NCBI GenBank assembly: GCA_018970765.1
Contig: JAGWVT010000009.1
Location: forward strand, 1 to 54,508
DNA length: 54,508 nucleotides
Reading direction: 5' to 3'
Origin: Actinomycetales bacterium
Lineage (GTDB): Bacteria; Actinomycetota; Actinomycetes; S36-B12
Shown in pieces: positions 42,213 through 51,302 of this stretch (positions are counted from its first letter, which is position 1; the number at the start of each line of letters is the position of its first letter). The notes beneath the pieces are model-generated. The model searched no databases. It had not been told where the DNA came from and saw only the letters and a list, made by a program, of their open reading frames with translations. Position numbers and translations under genes: made by a program.

Positions 42213-44054
42213 CTACTGCGGAAAGGCAAGCTCATCAACGAAGCGGTCGTTGAAGTCGGTGCGATCGGAGAGTTCGACGTAGGCAATTTCGCCCAGCATC
42301 GCGGTTGCGCCGTGGCGTTCCGGGCCGGAGAGCAGCACCATCTTGGCGCCTTCGCCAGCGACGTTGCCGGCGCTCACCACGCGCAGAGCGGGAATCTTTG
42401 GCACCAGCCCGATGCGAATCGCATTGCGTGCTGACAGGTAGGTGCCGAAGGAACCGGCAAGGAGCACCTGCTGCACATCACGTTCCTGCGCCCCGTATTC
42501 CTCAAGGAGCAACTTCCACCCAGTGCTGATGGCCGCCTTGGCAAACTGCAGTTCGCGCACGTCTCGCTGCGTGAGAAACACCGCGTCGTCGCCCTCGCCA
42601 GCCAGGATGAAAACGCGCTCGTCGCCCCGCATCACCATGTGATGGGCCAGGTGAGGTGCGATCTCCTTGGCTCGTTCGTCGTCAACAAATCGACCGGAGG
42701 CGTCAAGCAACCCGACTCGCGCCAGTTCAGCTACGGCATCTACCAGGCCAGACCCACAGATGCCTTTGGGTTCCGCGTCGTCGATCACCTGAAGCTGCAC
42801 GCCCTCGTCGGTGAACGTCACAACCTCGATTGCGCCGGGGGCCGCACGCATGCCCTGGCGAATCGAGGCGGCTTCGAATGCCGGACCCGCTGGTGCTGCG
42901 GTTGCGATCAGGCGCTCACCGTCGCCCAGGATGATTTCGCAGTTGGTGCCTATGTCGATGAACAGGCGCAGTCGCTTGTCCCGGTCCATGCCGGTGGCCA
43001 GCGCCCCGGCGATGATGTCGCCGCCGACATAGGCACCCAGGGATGGGAAGAGGTACGCACGTGCTCGCGGGTTAATGCCCAGGCCCAGCTCGCTTGCCGG
43101 CATGGTTGGCAGTTCGTCAGTGGCCAGGATGAAGGGTGCGACACCGAGTGGCTCGGGGTCGATACCCAAAGCGATCTGCGTCATGGTGGCGTTGCCGGCA
43201 ATGGCGGCTTCATAGACCTGATCGGTGGTGATACCGGCCTCGCTGCATGTCTGCTCGATGAGTTCGGCCATGGTCAACTGCGCCAGTTCACGCAGTTTTG
43301 CCAGCGCGTCAGCATCCAGCATGGTTGCGCTGATCCGACTGATGACATCGGCACCAAAGGGCTGCTGTTTGTTGAGACTGGAGGCTACGGCCATTGGCGT
43401 TCCAGTCGTCAGGTCCAGCAGCGTTGCCACCACGGTGGTGGTACCCAGATCGATCGCGACCGCATACACGGCCTGTGAAGTGTCACCCGGTTCTATGGCA
43501 ATCACCTGGTCATCGACAACCACCGCGGTGACGGCGAAATTGGCCTGACGAAGTTGGCGCGGCAGATCGCGCAGTAATGCGGGGTCGATGTTGGCGGTCA
43601 CGTCGGTGAGCTCATCGAGCAGTCGCCGCACGTCGGGGCGCTGGTCCGCCAGTGTCGGCTCGGTCATCTGCAGGTAGCGCTTGGTGACCGAAGGTCGCAG
43701 AATCACCTGCCGGCCGACTCCGACGGTTGCCGCTTTGGGTCGTGTGGTCAGCGGCGGTACGTGCACCCGAAGGTGTTGCGTGGCTTGCGCGATGCAGGCC
43801 AGGCGCCACCCGTCTCGAATCTCCTCGGGCGTGAACGCGCGGCTGTCTAGGCGACCGATCGGCACGTTGCCATCGACGACCTGCACCCGGCACTTCTTGC
43901 AGGTGCCGTGTCCGCCGCAGGTCGAGTCGATGGCGATGCCGTTCCAACTCGCCGCGTCGAAGATGCTGACGCCCGTGGGTACCCGGACCGACTTACCCGG
44001 AGGGTCAAAGGCGATGTCGACGCGAACCTGCTCCGTGCTTGCCCGCTCATTCAC
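42213..44054 (-). CDS. RamA-like corrinoid reductive activase (2Fe-2S, ASKHA domain)
   Basis: A protein of 613 residues. The N-terminal ferredoxin domain binds a [2Fe-2S] cluster through C46, C52, C55 and C86 (STCGGHGTCKKC, RLACIAQ). A linker and an ASKHA ATPase domain follow (VYAVAIDLGTTTVVATLLD, AIAGNATMTQIALG, LFIDIGTNCEIIL, VLLAGSFGTYL). This class uses ATP and a low-potential electron to return cob(II)alamin to the active cob(I)alamin state on corrinoid proteins. It is 11 bases downstream of the corrinoid protein gene, its expected partner. Its presence shows that the corrinoid cycles through super-reduced Co(I) in this organism. Confidence 0.92.
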   Translation of the reverse strand: MNERASTEQVRVDIAFDPPGKSVRVPTGVSIFDAASWNGIAIDSTCGGHGTCKKCRVQVVDGNVPIGRLDSRAFTPEEIRDGWRLACIAQATQHLRVHVPPLTTRPKAATVGVGRQVILRPSVTKRYLQMTEPTLADQRPDVRRLLDELTDVTANIDPALLRDLPRQLRQANFAVTAVVVDDQVIAIEPGDTSQAVYAVAIDLGTTTVVATLLDLTTGTPMAVASSLNKQQPFGADVISRISATMLDADALAKLRELAQLTMAELIEQTCSEAGITTDQVYEAAIAGNATMTQIALGIDPEPLGVAPFILATDELPTMPASELGLGINPRARAYLFPSLGAYVGGDIIAGALATGMDRDKRLRLFIDIGTNCEIILGDGERLIATAAPAGPAFEAASIRQGMRAAPGAIEVVTFTDEGVQLQVIDDAEPKGICGSGLVDAVAELARVGLLDASGRFVDDERAKEIAPHLAHHMVMRGDERVFILAGEGDDAVFLTQRDVRELQFAKAAISTGWKLLLEEYGAQERDVQQVLLAGSFGTYLSARNAIRIGLVPKIPALRVVSAGNVAGEGAKMVLLSGPERHGATAMLGEIAYVELSDRTDFNDRFVDELAFPQ

Positions 44055-44065
44055 CGGTGGCTGAC

Positions 44066-44722
44066 CTATGCACTTCGTCGTGCGGCGAGGAGTTCCTTCG
44101 CGCGGCGCACGGCAGTTGCGGCATCGGCCGCGTAGCCGTCTGCCCCGCAGGCGGTGGCGTATTCCTGGGTAACCGGAGCGCCGCCGACCATGATGATGAC
44201 TTGATCACGCAGGCCAGCCTTCTCGATGGCATTGATGTTGGCCTTGAACATCGGCATGGTCGTGGTGAGGAAGGCGGACATGCCGACGATGTCCGGCTTG
44301 TGCTCCTCGATCGCGGCGATGAACTTCTCCGGGGGGCACTGCACGCCGAGATCGATAACGTGGAACCCGGCGCCCTCGAGCATGATGTTGACGAGGTTCT
44401 TGCCGATGTCGTGCACGTCACCCTTGACGGTGCCCATGACGAATGTGCCGACGGTTTCGGCGCCGGTTTGTGCGAGTAGCGGGCGAAGGATGTCCAGCGC
44501 ACCTGACATGGCCTTGCCGGCGATCAGCATCTCGGGAACGAAGTAGTCACCTCGCTCGAACCGCGCACCGACCTCTTCCAAAGATGGAATAAGGGCCTCG
44601 AACAGGATGTCGTCCGGGGTCATGCCCATCTGAAGACCCTGATTGGTCAATTCCAAGACGGCCGGGGCATTGCCCACCATCGTCTCCTCGTACAGGCCCT
44701 TGAGGATGTCGTCCGGGGTCAT
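44066..44722 (-). CDS. Corrinoid (B12-binding) methyltransferase protein, MtbC/MttC-like
   Basis: A protein of 218 residues. The N-terminal four-helix cap (residues 1-88) precedes a Rossmann-like B12 domain with the base-off ligand H104 in GDVHDIGKN, then MSAFLTTTMP and VGGAPVTQEYA. It carries the methyl group between the MttB-family methyltransferase and an acceptor. The ATG overlaps the IclR stop (ATGA). A 22-base sequence at the start (44703-44724) recurs exactly at 44604-44625, giving MTPDDIL at residues 1 and 34. The second copy lies in the conserved cap helix, so M1 is the proper start. Confidence 0.93.
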   Translation of the reverse strand: MTPDDILKGLYEETMVGNAPAVLELTNQGLQMGMTPDDILFEALIPSLEEVGARFERGDYFVPEMLIAGKAMSGALDILRPLLAQTGAETVGTFVMGTVKGDVHDIGKNLVNIMLEGAGFHVIDLGVQCPPEKFIAAIEEHKPDIVGMSAFLTTTMPMFKANINAIEKAGLRDQVIIMVGGAPVTQEYATACGADGYAADAATAVRRAKELLAARRSA

Positions 44723-45522
44723 GCTGCTCCTGCCCTTCTGGGTCGTGCGGCGGACTGCGACTGCACTGCGGTGCAGCCGAGTTCGGCCGAGAGTCGATCA
44801 GCCTGCGTCTTGGTCAACATGCCCAACTCCTCATGGTGCCCCGCAGTTAAGCGAGTGCTGGGCCCGGAGATGGACAGTGCTGCGATGACCCTTCCATCCG
44901 GGCCGCGAATCGGCGCGGCGACTGCAACGAGGCCGTCCTCGAGCTCGGAGTCCGCAAGCGCCCAGCCACGCCTGCGCACTCGGTCTAGGTCGTCGGCCAA
45001 CTCGGTGCGATTGGCAAGTGTCCGTGTTGTGCGGCGCTCAAGTCGCCCGGCCGGAAGCGGTGCACCGAAAGCAAGGAAGACCTTGCCTACGGCCGAGCAG
45101 TGCAGTGGAACCCGCTGCCCGATCCAGTTCACGTTGCCGATAAAGCCGGTGAAGCCCGTGAGGTAGCGACAGTCAACCTGGTCGATCTGGGTCACTTCAT
45201 CGCCATCAAGCACTGCCAGGTTAATGGTCTCGCCGGTAACAGCACTGAGCTCCTGCAGGTGTGGTGCAGCGGACGCAATCAGCCGTTCGAGGGCGCTGGA
45301 CTCTCGCTGTGCGAGCACTGGGCCAGCCGTGAAGCCACCTTCGTCGGTCCGCGCGATGAGCCCGTGGCGCTGCAGGCTGGACAGCAATCGCGACAGGGTG
45401 CTCTTGGCTAGGCCGCTACTGGTCTGCAGTTGGGCGAAGGTCACGGCGTCTGGCGAGGTGAGCACCTCGACCAGCAGACCGGCAGCGCGGTCGACGGCCT
45501 GAGTGCCGGCGGTGGCTGACAT
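44719..45522 (-). CDS. IclR-family regulator of the methyltransferase island
   Basis: A protein of 267 residues: winged helix at residues 6-65 (VDRAAGLLVEVLTSPDAVTF, SSGLAKSTLSRLLSSLQRHGLI) and the IclR effector domain (GETINLAVLDGDEVTQIDQV, GQRVPLHCSAVGKVFLAFG, GLVAVAAPIRGPDGRVIAALSISGP). It is first in the leftward corrinoid unit and divergent from mttB-betA-betB. A nested palindromic operator lies between. The ATG at 45520-45522 follows AACAAT by six bases on the minus strand, so the message may be leaderless. The effector is plausibly choline, betaine or dimethylglycine (inference). Confidence 0.9.
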   Translation of the reverse strand: MSATAGTQAVDRAAGLLVEVLTSPDAVTFAQLQTSSGLAKSTLSRLLSSLQRHGLIARTDEGGFTAGPVLAQRESSALERLIASAAPHLQELSAVTGETINLAVLDGDEVTQIDQVDCRYLTGFTGFIGNVNWIGQRVPLHCSAVGKVFLAFGAPLPAGRLERRTTRTLANRTELADDLDRVRRRGWALADSELEDGLVAVAAPIRGPDGRVIAALSISGPSTRLTAGHHEELGMLTKTQADRLSAELGCTAVQSQSAARPRRAGAA

Positions 45523-45531
45523 GTCGGCATT

Positions 45532-45561
45532 GTTCCATCTTGTGGAACCAAAGTTCCACAA
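45532..45561. promoter_or_regulatory. Nested palindromic IclR operator between divergent units
   Basis: A perfect inverted repeat with 9-base arms TTGTGGAAC (45540-45548) and GTTCCACAA (45553-45561) around four bases. It overlaps a second one with arms GTTCCA (45532-45537) and TGGAAC (45543-45548) around five bases. TGGAA/TTCCA arms are typical of IclR-family sites. The array touches the IclR start region and lies just upstream of the mttB -10 (TAGAAT at 45568-45573), so one protein could control both directions. Confidence 0.75.
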
Positions 45562-45567
45562 CGTGCC

Positions 45568-45573
45568 TAGAAT
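45568..45573 (+). promoter_or_regulatory. Candidate -10 element of the mttB-like promoter
   Basis: TAGAAT lies seven bases after the operator. Transcription would start near 45580 and give a leader of about 35 bases with AGAGGTG at 45602-45608 as ribosome binding site. The operator covers where the -35 would be. Confidence 0.45.
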
Positions 45574-45614
45574 TCGACGACGACTCCGTCACAGGCTCGC
45601 GAGAGGTGCGTTCA

Positions 45615-47054
45615 GTGTTCATCAATCAGATGCCCCGGTACGAAATCCTTTCCGAGGATGCGATGGCGACCCTGGATAAGGGGTGGAAGCGGATCCTGAC
45701 GGAACTCGGCATTGAGTTCATGAAGCCCGAGGCCCTGGAACTCTTCCGTGCGGCTGGTCAGAAGATCGAGGAGAACAAGGTCTTCCTGGATCCGGACTTT
45801 GTGCTGGAGCAGATCGCCAAGGCGCCGCGCGAATTCGACATGCAAGCACGTAACCACGCCCACGACGTGCATATCGGCGGCAATCACATGGTGTTCTCCG
45901 CGGTCTACGGCGCACCATTCGTTCGACAGGGTGATACGCGGCGCGACGGTGCGCTGTCGGACTTTCAGAACTTCGCCAAGTTGTCGCAGAGTTTTGCCGC
46001 CATGGACTCCGTTGGAGGCGTCGTGGTGGAACCCAATGATGCGCCGCTGGACTCCCGGCACCTGGACATGGTCTACAACGCACTGACCTTGACTGACAAG
46101 ATCTTCATGGGCAACGTGGTAAGCGCGGGCAACGCGATTGATACGTTGAACATGGCGGAGATCGTCTTTGGAAGTCGAGAGACGATGGAGAAGACGCCAG
46201 TGTGCATTTCGCTGGTGAACTGCAACTCTCCGCTGCGCTGGGACGACCGCATGCTTGATGCGCAGTTCGAGTACACCAAGGCCAATCAGCCGGTGATCAT
46301 GACGCCGTTCCTGCTGATGGGTGCAATGTCCCCGGTGTCAGTGCCGGCCACGCTCGCGCAGCAGATCGCTGAATCACTATCCGGCATCGCGTTAAGCCAG
46401 TTGATCCGTCCCGGCGCACCGGTGGTCTTTGGCTCCTTCCTTTCGAACATCGACATGCAGTCTGGGTCGCCGCAGTTTGGCACTCCGGAGTCAGCGGTTG
46501 GCCTGCTGTGCACCGGGCAGATCGCGCGTCGGTTCGGTCTGCCGTTCCGCACTGGTGGCGGCCTGAACTCCTCGCAGACGCCGGATGCCCAGGCGGCCTA
46601 TGAATCAGTGATGACGATGCTGCCGACCTTCCTGGCCGGCACGAACTTCGTGATGCACACCGCTGGGTGGCTTGAGGGTGGCTTGGTCTCAAGTTACGAG
46701 AAATTCGTCATCGACGTGCAGGTGCTCGAGATGCTGCAGAAGGAGTTCACGCCCCTGGAGATCAGCGAAGAGTCGCTGGCCTTCGGTGCCCACGAAGAGG
46801 TCGGCCATGGCGGGCACTTCCTCGGCGCTGCACACACCATGGAGCGTTTCCGCGACTGCTTCTACCGCCCATTCCTATCCAGCTCCGACAATTTCGAACG
46901 CTGGACCCGACTGGGTGCACGTGACACCGCGACTCGTGCCGGTGAGATTGCGACGAAGAAGCTTGAGGAGTACGAGCCCCCGGCGATGGATGACGCGATC
47001 AAGGCTGAATTGGCGGAGTACGTCACGCGCCGGCGCGCCGAACTCGGCGATTAG
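45615..47054 (+). CDS. MttB-superfamily quaternary-amine methyltransferase, non-pyrrolysine
   Basis: A protein of 479 residues of the trimethylamine methyltransferase family (PF06253): VFINQMPRYEILSEDAMATLDKGWKRILTELGIEF in pieces, ALTLTDKIFMGNVVSAGNAIDTLNMAE, FGTPESAVGLLCTGQIARRFGLP and HEEVGHGGHFLGAAHTMERF. True trimethylamine enzymes have an in-frame amber codon for pyrrolysine; none is present, so this belongs with MtgB/MtcB/MtpB-like enzymes acting on glycine betaine, carnitine or proline betaine. Downstream choline and betaine-aldehyde dehydrogenases point to glycine betaine. AGAGGTG precedes the GTG at 45615. Confidence 0.88.
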   Translation: MFINQMPRYEILSEDAMATLDKGWKRILTELGIEFMKPEALELFRAAGQKIEENKVFLDPDFVLEQIAKAPREFDMQARNHAHDVHIGGNHMVFSAVYGAPFVRQGDTRRDGALSDFQNFAKLSQSFAAMDSVGGVVVEPNDAPLDSRHLDMVYNALTLTDKIFMGNVVSAGNAIDTLNMAEIVFGSRETMEKTPVCISLVNCNSPLRWDDRMLDAQFEYTKANQPVIMTPFLLMGAMSPVSVPATLAQQIAESLSGIALSQLIRPGAPVVFGSFLSNIDMQSGSPQFGTPESAVGLLCTGQIARRFGLPFRTGGGLNSSQTPDAQAAYESVMTMLPTFLAGTNFVMHTAGWLEGGLVSSYEKFVIDVQVLEMLQKEFTPLEISEESLAFGAHEEVGHGGHFLGAAHTMERFRDCFYRPFLSSSDNFERWTRLGARDTATRAGEIATKKLEEYEPPAMDDAIKAELAEYVTRRRAELGD

Positions 47055-47060
47055 TACCGT
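47055..47060 (+). promoter_or_regulatory. Candidate internal -10 element of a leaderless promoter (betA)
   Basis: TACCGT overlaps the end of the mttB-like gene's stop region and ends six bases before the betA ATG at 47067, with no ribosome binding site. An internal promoter would let choline oxidation be made without the methyltransferase. Confidence 0.35.
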
Positions 47061-47066
47061 TTCGCA

Positions 47067-48725
47067 ATGGCAAGCAGGGCGAAGCATTACGACACGATCG
47101 TCGTCGGCGGTGGCTCAGCAGGAAGCTGCCTAGCTAATCGCCTAACTGCCGATGGCAGTCGGTCAGTGTTGGTGCTGGAGGCCGGTCGGCGGGACTGGGC
47201 GCTCGATCCGTTCATTCATATGCCTGCCGCGTTGACCTTCCCGATCGGGAGCCCGCGCTACGACTGGATGTATACGACCGAGCCAGAGCCGCAGATGAAC
47301 AATCGGCGCATCACTCAGGGTCGCGGAAAGATCCTCGGTGGGTCAAGCAGCATCAACGGGATGATCTTCCAGCGTGGCAATCCGATGGACTATGAGCGCT
47401 GGGCCGCTGATCCAGGCATGCAGACTTGGAGTTACGCCAACTGCCTGCCCTACTTCAAGCGGATGGAAACCTGCCTGGCCGGTGCCGATGAATGGCGTGG
47501 CGGTGCGGGCCCTCTGGTCGTGGAGCGCGGACCGGTGCGCAACCCACTGTTCGGAGCGTTCTTCGAGGCCGTCCAGCAGGCGGGCTATCAGTTGACTTCA
47601 GATGTCAACGGATACCGGCAGGAAGGGTTTGCCGCGTTCGATCGCAACCTCCGACACGGACGACGACTCTCCGCCGCGCGCGCTTACCTCTACCCGGTCA
47701 AGCATCGGCGCAATCTTGCGGTGCGGACCAGCACCCGCGTGGCGCGGATCGTGATCGAGGGTGGACGAGCCAGGGGCGTCGAGGTCATCGGCCGGGGTGG
47801 TCGGGAGCGCATCAACGCCGACGAGGTCATCCTGTGTGCGGGCGCCTTTAACTCACCGCAGATTCTGCAGCTGTCCGGAGTTGGGGACAGCGCGCATCTG
47901 CAATCCGTCGGCGTCGAACCGGTGCATCACCTTCCCGGTGTCGGCCAAAACTTGCAGGACCACCTCGAGGTGTACGTCCAGCACGCCTGCAAGCAGCCGG
48001 TGTCGTTGAACCCGAACTTGAAACTTTGGCGTCGACCGTTCATCGGCGCCCAGTGGCTCTTCTTGCGCTCCGGCCCTGGTGCGTCGAATCACTTCGAAGG
48101 CGGTGGATTCGCGCGCTCGAACGAGGACGTCGACTACCCGAACTTGATGTTCCACTTTCTCCCGATCGCCGTGCGCTATGACGGCACCGCGCCGGCTGGT
48201 GGTCACGGCTACCAGGTGCACATCGGGCCGATGTATTCCGACGCCCGGGGCAGCGTGCTCATCACGACTGCCGATCCGACCCAGGCCCCGGCAATTCGGA
48301 TGAACTACCTGTCTACCGCGCAGGATCGACGCGAGTGGGTGGAGGCCATTGCCGTCGCGCGCGACATCCTCTCGCAATCGGCGTTCGAACCCTTCAGTTC
48401 AGGCGAGATCTCACCGGGCCCGCAGGTCAGCACCGATGAAGAGGTGCTGGACTGGGTTCGTCGCGACGGGGAGACGGCCTACCACCCCAGTTGCACGAAT
48501 CGGATGGGCACGGACGAGATGTCCGTTGTGGATCCGCAGACAATGAAAGTGCGTGGGCTGGACGGCATTCGCGTCGTGGATGCTTCCGCGATGCCGTACG
48601 TCACGAACGCCAATATTTATGCGCCGGTGATGATGATGGCGGAGAAGGCTGCCGACCTCATCCTGGGCAACACGCCCCTGCCTGCCGATCCGGCCCCGTT
48701 CTACCGTCACCGGGCTCAGTCGTGA
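47067..48725 (+). CDS. betA: Choline dehydrogenase (GMC oxidoreductase)
   Basis: A protein of 552 residues. FAD loop [22 protein letters not shown] signature 1 [15 protein letters not shown], signature 2 [16 protein letters not shown], and the catalytic pair H473 (YHPSC) and N516 (TNANIY). [21 protein letters not shown] is typical of BetA. It oxidises choline to betaine aldehyde at the membrane. It lies 12 bases after the mttB-like gene and overlaps betB by four bases. Other GMC alcohol dehydrogenases look similar, but the neighbouring betB and betaine transporter support choline. Confidence 0.92.
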   Translation: MASRAKHYDTIVVGGGSAGSCLANRLTADGSRSVLVLEAGRRDWALDPFIHMPAALTFPIGSPRYDWMYTTEPEPQMNNRRITQGRGKILGGSSSINGMIFQRGNPMDYERWAADPGMQTWSYANCLPYFKRMETCLAGADEWRGGAGPLVVERGPVRNPLFGAFFEAVQQAGYQLTSDVNGYRQEGFAAFDRNLRHGRRLSAARAYLYPVKHRRNLAVRTSTRVARIVIEGGRARGVEVIGRGGRERINADEVILCAGAFNSPQILQLSGVGDSAHLQSVGVEPVHHLPGVGQNLQDHLEVYVQHACKQPVSLNPNLKLWRRPFIGAQWLFLRSGPGASNHFEGGGFARSNEDVDYPNLMFHFLPIAVRYDGTAPAGGHGYQVHIGPMYSDARGSVLITTADPTQAPAIRMNYLSTAQDRREWVEAIAVARDILSQSAFEPFSSGEISPGPQVSTDEEVLDWVRRDGETAYHPSCTNRMGTDEMSVVDPQTMKVRGLDGIRVVDASAMPYVTNANIYAPVMMMAEKAADLILGNTPLPADPAPFYRHRAQS

Positions 48726-50206
48726 CCAGCGTCGCGCCTCCCTCGCTGTTCATCGATGGCCAGTGGTGCCATGCGGACAGTGGTGCCACGCGCGAGATCA
48801 GATCGCCGGCCAACCAGTCACTGGTGGCAGTAGTTGACGAGGCCGACAGCGCCGACACCATCCGGGCCATCGCTGCGGCACGGCGCGCCTTCGACGCAGG
48901 TCCGTGGCCGACGACTCCGGTGACCGAACGGGCGCAGCTGCTCACGCGTTTGGCCGACATCCTGCAGCGCGATCTTGCCGGGTTTGCGGCTGCTGAGTCG
49001 GGAGACACCGGCAAGCGTTTGGTGGAAGCTGAAGCCGATATTGGCGACGTCATTCGATGTGTCCGCTATTTCGCCGGGATCGCCGGTTCGCTGGCGGGGC
49101 GAGTTGTGGATACGGGGAATCCGAATGCCATCGCACGCATCGACTACGAGCCGGTAGGTGTCTGCGGGCTCATCACGCCGTGGAACTACCCGCTGCTACA
49201 AGCCTCCTGGAAGGTCGCGCCGGCATTGGCGGCGGGTAACTGCTTTGTGTTGAAACCCAGTGAACTCACTCCCAGCACGGCGATCCTGCTGATGCATGCG
49301 CTGGCCGAGGCGGGGATACCCGCTGGCGTAGCCAATCTGGTCACCGGAGCCGGAGCCACCGCAGGTGCGCCACTGGCCTCGCATCAAGACATTGATCTGG
49401 TCTCTTTCACCGGCGGGCTGGTGACCGGGCGACGGGTGATGGCCGCTGCCGCTTCGACCGTGAAAAAGGTTGCCCTGGAACTGGGTGGCAAGAACCCCAA
49501 CATCGTCTTCGCTGACGCCGACTGGGATGCAGCCGTCGACAATGCGCTCACGGCTGTGTTCCTGCACTCCGGTCAGGTCTGCTCCGCGGGTGCGCGACTC
49601 ATCGTGCAGGAACAGATCCATGATCGCTTTGTTGACGCCCTGGTGGAACGGGCGCTACGGATCCGATTGGGCGGACCGCAGGATCCGACTGCGCAGGCAG
49701 GTCCATTGATTTCTGAGCAACACCGAGCCAAGGTCGCCGGATACGTGCAGGCGGCGATCGCTGAGGGTGCCGAGTTGCGCTGCGGTGGGCAGGTGCCGAG
49801 TGATCCGGCACTGGCTGATGGCTGGTACTACCTGCCGACGATTCTGGACGGTTGCCGCAGCGAGATGACCTGTGTGCAGGACGAATCCTTCGGACCGGTG
49901 CTGACCGTCGAAACCTTTCAGGGCGAGGACGACGCAGTGCGGATCGCCAACGACACGATCTACGGCTTGGCGGGTGCGGTCTGGACCCAGGACGCCGGTC
50001 GTGCCGCGCGGGTGGCCCGGCGCCTTCGGCACGGCACCATCTGGATCAACGACTACCACCCGTACTTGCCGCAGGCGGAGTGGGGCGGGTTTAAGCAGTC
50101 CGGCGTGGGTCGCGAGCTGGGTCCATCCGGCCTTTTGGAGTACTGCGAGGCCAAGCACACCTATCAGAACGTGCGCCCCGGATCCAGCGGGTGGCTGGAG
50201 GGGTAG
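48722..50206 (+). CDS. betB: Betaine aldehyde dehydrogenase
   Basis: A protein of 494 residues of the ALDH superfamily: [35 protein letters not shown], catalytic Glu in [10 protein letters not shown], catalytic Cys in [21 protein letters not shown] and [15 protein letters not shown]-x-x-C-x-L-I-x-P-W-N-Y-P-type spacing fits the betaine-aldehyde subgroup. It oxidises betaine aldehyde to glycine betaine with NAD(P)+. The GTG start overlaps the betA stop (GTGA); the frame continues upstream through betA but that stretch is out-of-frame betA sequence. It is unlike the AldC-type protein at 20.3 kb. Confidence 0.92.
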   Translation: MTSVAPPSLFIDGQWCHADSGATREIRSPANQSLVAVVDEADSADTIRAIAAARRAFDAGPWPTTPVTERAQLLTRLADILQRDLAGFAAAESGDTGKRLVEAEADIGDVIRCVRYFAGIAGSLAGRVVDTGNPNAIARIDYEPVGVCGLITPWNYPLLQASWKVAPALAAGNCFVLKPSELTPSTAILLMHALAEAGIPAGVANLVTGAGATAGAPLASHQDIDLVSFTGGLVTGRRVMAAAASTVKKVALELGGKNPNIVFADADWDAAVDNALTAVFLHSGQVCSAGARLIVQEQIHDRFVDALVERALRIRLGGPQDPTAQAGPLISEQHRAKVAGYVQAAIAEGAELRCGGQVPSDPALADGWYYLPTILDGCRSEMTCVQDESFGPVLTVETFQGEDDAVRIANDTIYGLAGAVWTQDAGRAARVARRLRHGTIWINDYHPYLPQAEWGGFKQSGVGRELGPSGLLEYCEAKHTYQNVRPGSSGWLEG

Positions 50207-50261
50207 CACCCTCCTTTGCCGAATGGGCTCCGGCGCAGGCCAAAGACGGCACAATCCCGAT

Positions 50262-51302
50262 ATGTCGTCCGAACCAACGATCAGCGTCACCGGCCTGTGG
50301 AAGGTCTTCGGCCCGAATCCGTCCAAGCTCGTGGGCTCACCCGATGCGGGACTACCCCGCGCCGAACTGCGCGCCAAGACCGGTTGCACGGTGGCAGTCC
50401 GGGATGTGACCTTCGACGTTGCGCCCGGCGAGGTGTTCGTGGTCATGGGACTTTCCGGATCGGGCAAGTCCACGTTGGTGCGGTGCCTGACTCGCCTGAT
50501 CGAACCCACCGCGGGTGCGGTGTCTTTGGGTGGCGAGGATGTCCTGAAGGTAAGTGGATCGCGGCTGCGCGACCTTCGTCGGACGAAATTCTCGATGGTC
50601 TTCCAACACTTCGGTCTGCTCTCACACCGCCGCGTCATCGACAACATCGCCTATCCACTTGAGATCAATGGTGTGAGCAGGGATAAGCGATACGCACGTG
50701 CCAATGAGGTGATTGAACTCGTTGGCTTGCAGGGCTACGGCAACGCTTTCCCTGATCAGCTCTCCGGCGGCATGCAGCAGCGGGTTGGCCTGGCTCGCGC
50801 ATTGGCGGTGGACCCGGAGGTGCTGTTCCTAGACGAGCCATTCAGCGCCCTGGATCCACTGATTCGCCGCGACATGCAAGCCGAAGTCATGCGCCTGCAT
50901 CGTGATCTTGGCAAGACGATGGTGTTCATCACTCACGATCTTGCTGAAGCCATGAAGCTCGGTGACCGTATTGCGATCATGCGTGATGGCGCTGTCGTGC
51001 AGATGGGAACACCGGAGGATCTCGTTGCCCGACCGGTGGATGACTATGTCGCCGACTTCACGCGCGATATCCCGAAGTCGCATGTGTTGACCCTGCGATC
51101 TGTTGTTCGTGCACCCCAGCAGGGTGAGGATCTCAGCGGACCGGAACTGCCTGCAGACACGATTGTTCGGGAAGCCACTCCAGTGATCTTGAAATCGACT
51201 GCACCAATCAAGGTTGTCGAGTCAGGCACCCTGGTCGGTGTTGTCAGTTCCAACGACGTTCTTCGCCTAGTTGCCGGTGATGGAGTCGATCGTGGCAACT
51301 GA
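50262..51302 (+). CDS. proV: Betaine ABC transporter, ATP-binding subunit (shortened C-terminus)
   Basis: A protein of 346 residues: Walker [10 protein letters not shown] at 63-71, Q-loop MVFQHFGLL, signature [15 protein letters not shown], Walker [14 protein letters not shown], and H-loop FITHDLAEA. The residues before Walker A ([10 protein letters not shown]) are ProV/OpuAA-like. After the ATPase domain only about one CBS-like segment remains ([22 protein letters not shown]), where osmoregulated ProV/OpuAA proteins carry two full CBS domains. This fits a nutrient importer better than an osmotic one. CACAAT lies six bases before the ATG, a weak leaderless signal. Confidence 0.9.
   Translation: MSSEPTISVTGLWKVFGPNPSKLVGSPDAGLPRAELRAKTGCTVAVRDVTFDVAPGEVFVVMGLSGSGKSTLVRCLTRLIEPTAGAVSLGGEDVLKVSGSRLRDLRRTKFSMVFQHFGLLSHRRVIDNIAYPLEINGVSRDKRYARANEVIELVGLQGYGNAFPDQLSGGMQQRVGLARALAVDPEVLFLDEPFSALDPLIRRDMQAEVMRLHRDLGKTMVFITHDLAEAMKLGDRIAIMRDGAVVQMGTPEDLVARPVDDYVADFTRDIPKSHVLTLRSVVRAPQQGEDLSGPELPADTIVREATPVILKSTAPIKVVESGTLVGVVSSNDVLRLVAGDGVDRGN

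Noticed and set aside
42639-43478. Long open frame (about 279 codons) on the plus strand opposite the RamA-like gene
   Set aside because: The minus strand has full ferredoxin and ASKHA motifs over the same bases; the antisense frame has no recognisable motif and arises from high G+C codon bias.
45523-45614. Cobalamin riboswitch ahead of the methyltransferase or corrinoid unit
   Set aside because: The gap of 92 bases is too short for a B12 riboswitch and is occupied by the operator and promoter; no B12-box-like sequence seen.
45615-47054. Pyrrolysine-containing trimethylamine methyltransferase
   Set aside because: The frame has no internal TAG, and no pyl genes are visible, so a non-pyrrolysine member is the better call.
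49974-50261. N-terminal extension of ProV back into betB
   Set aside because: The extension is betB sequence read in another frame; the ProV family starts near the ATG at 50262.
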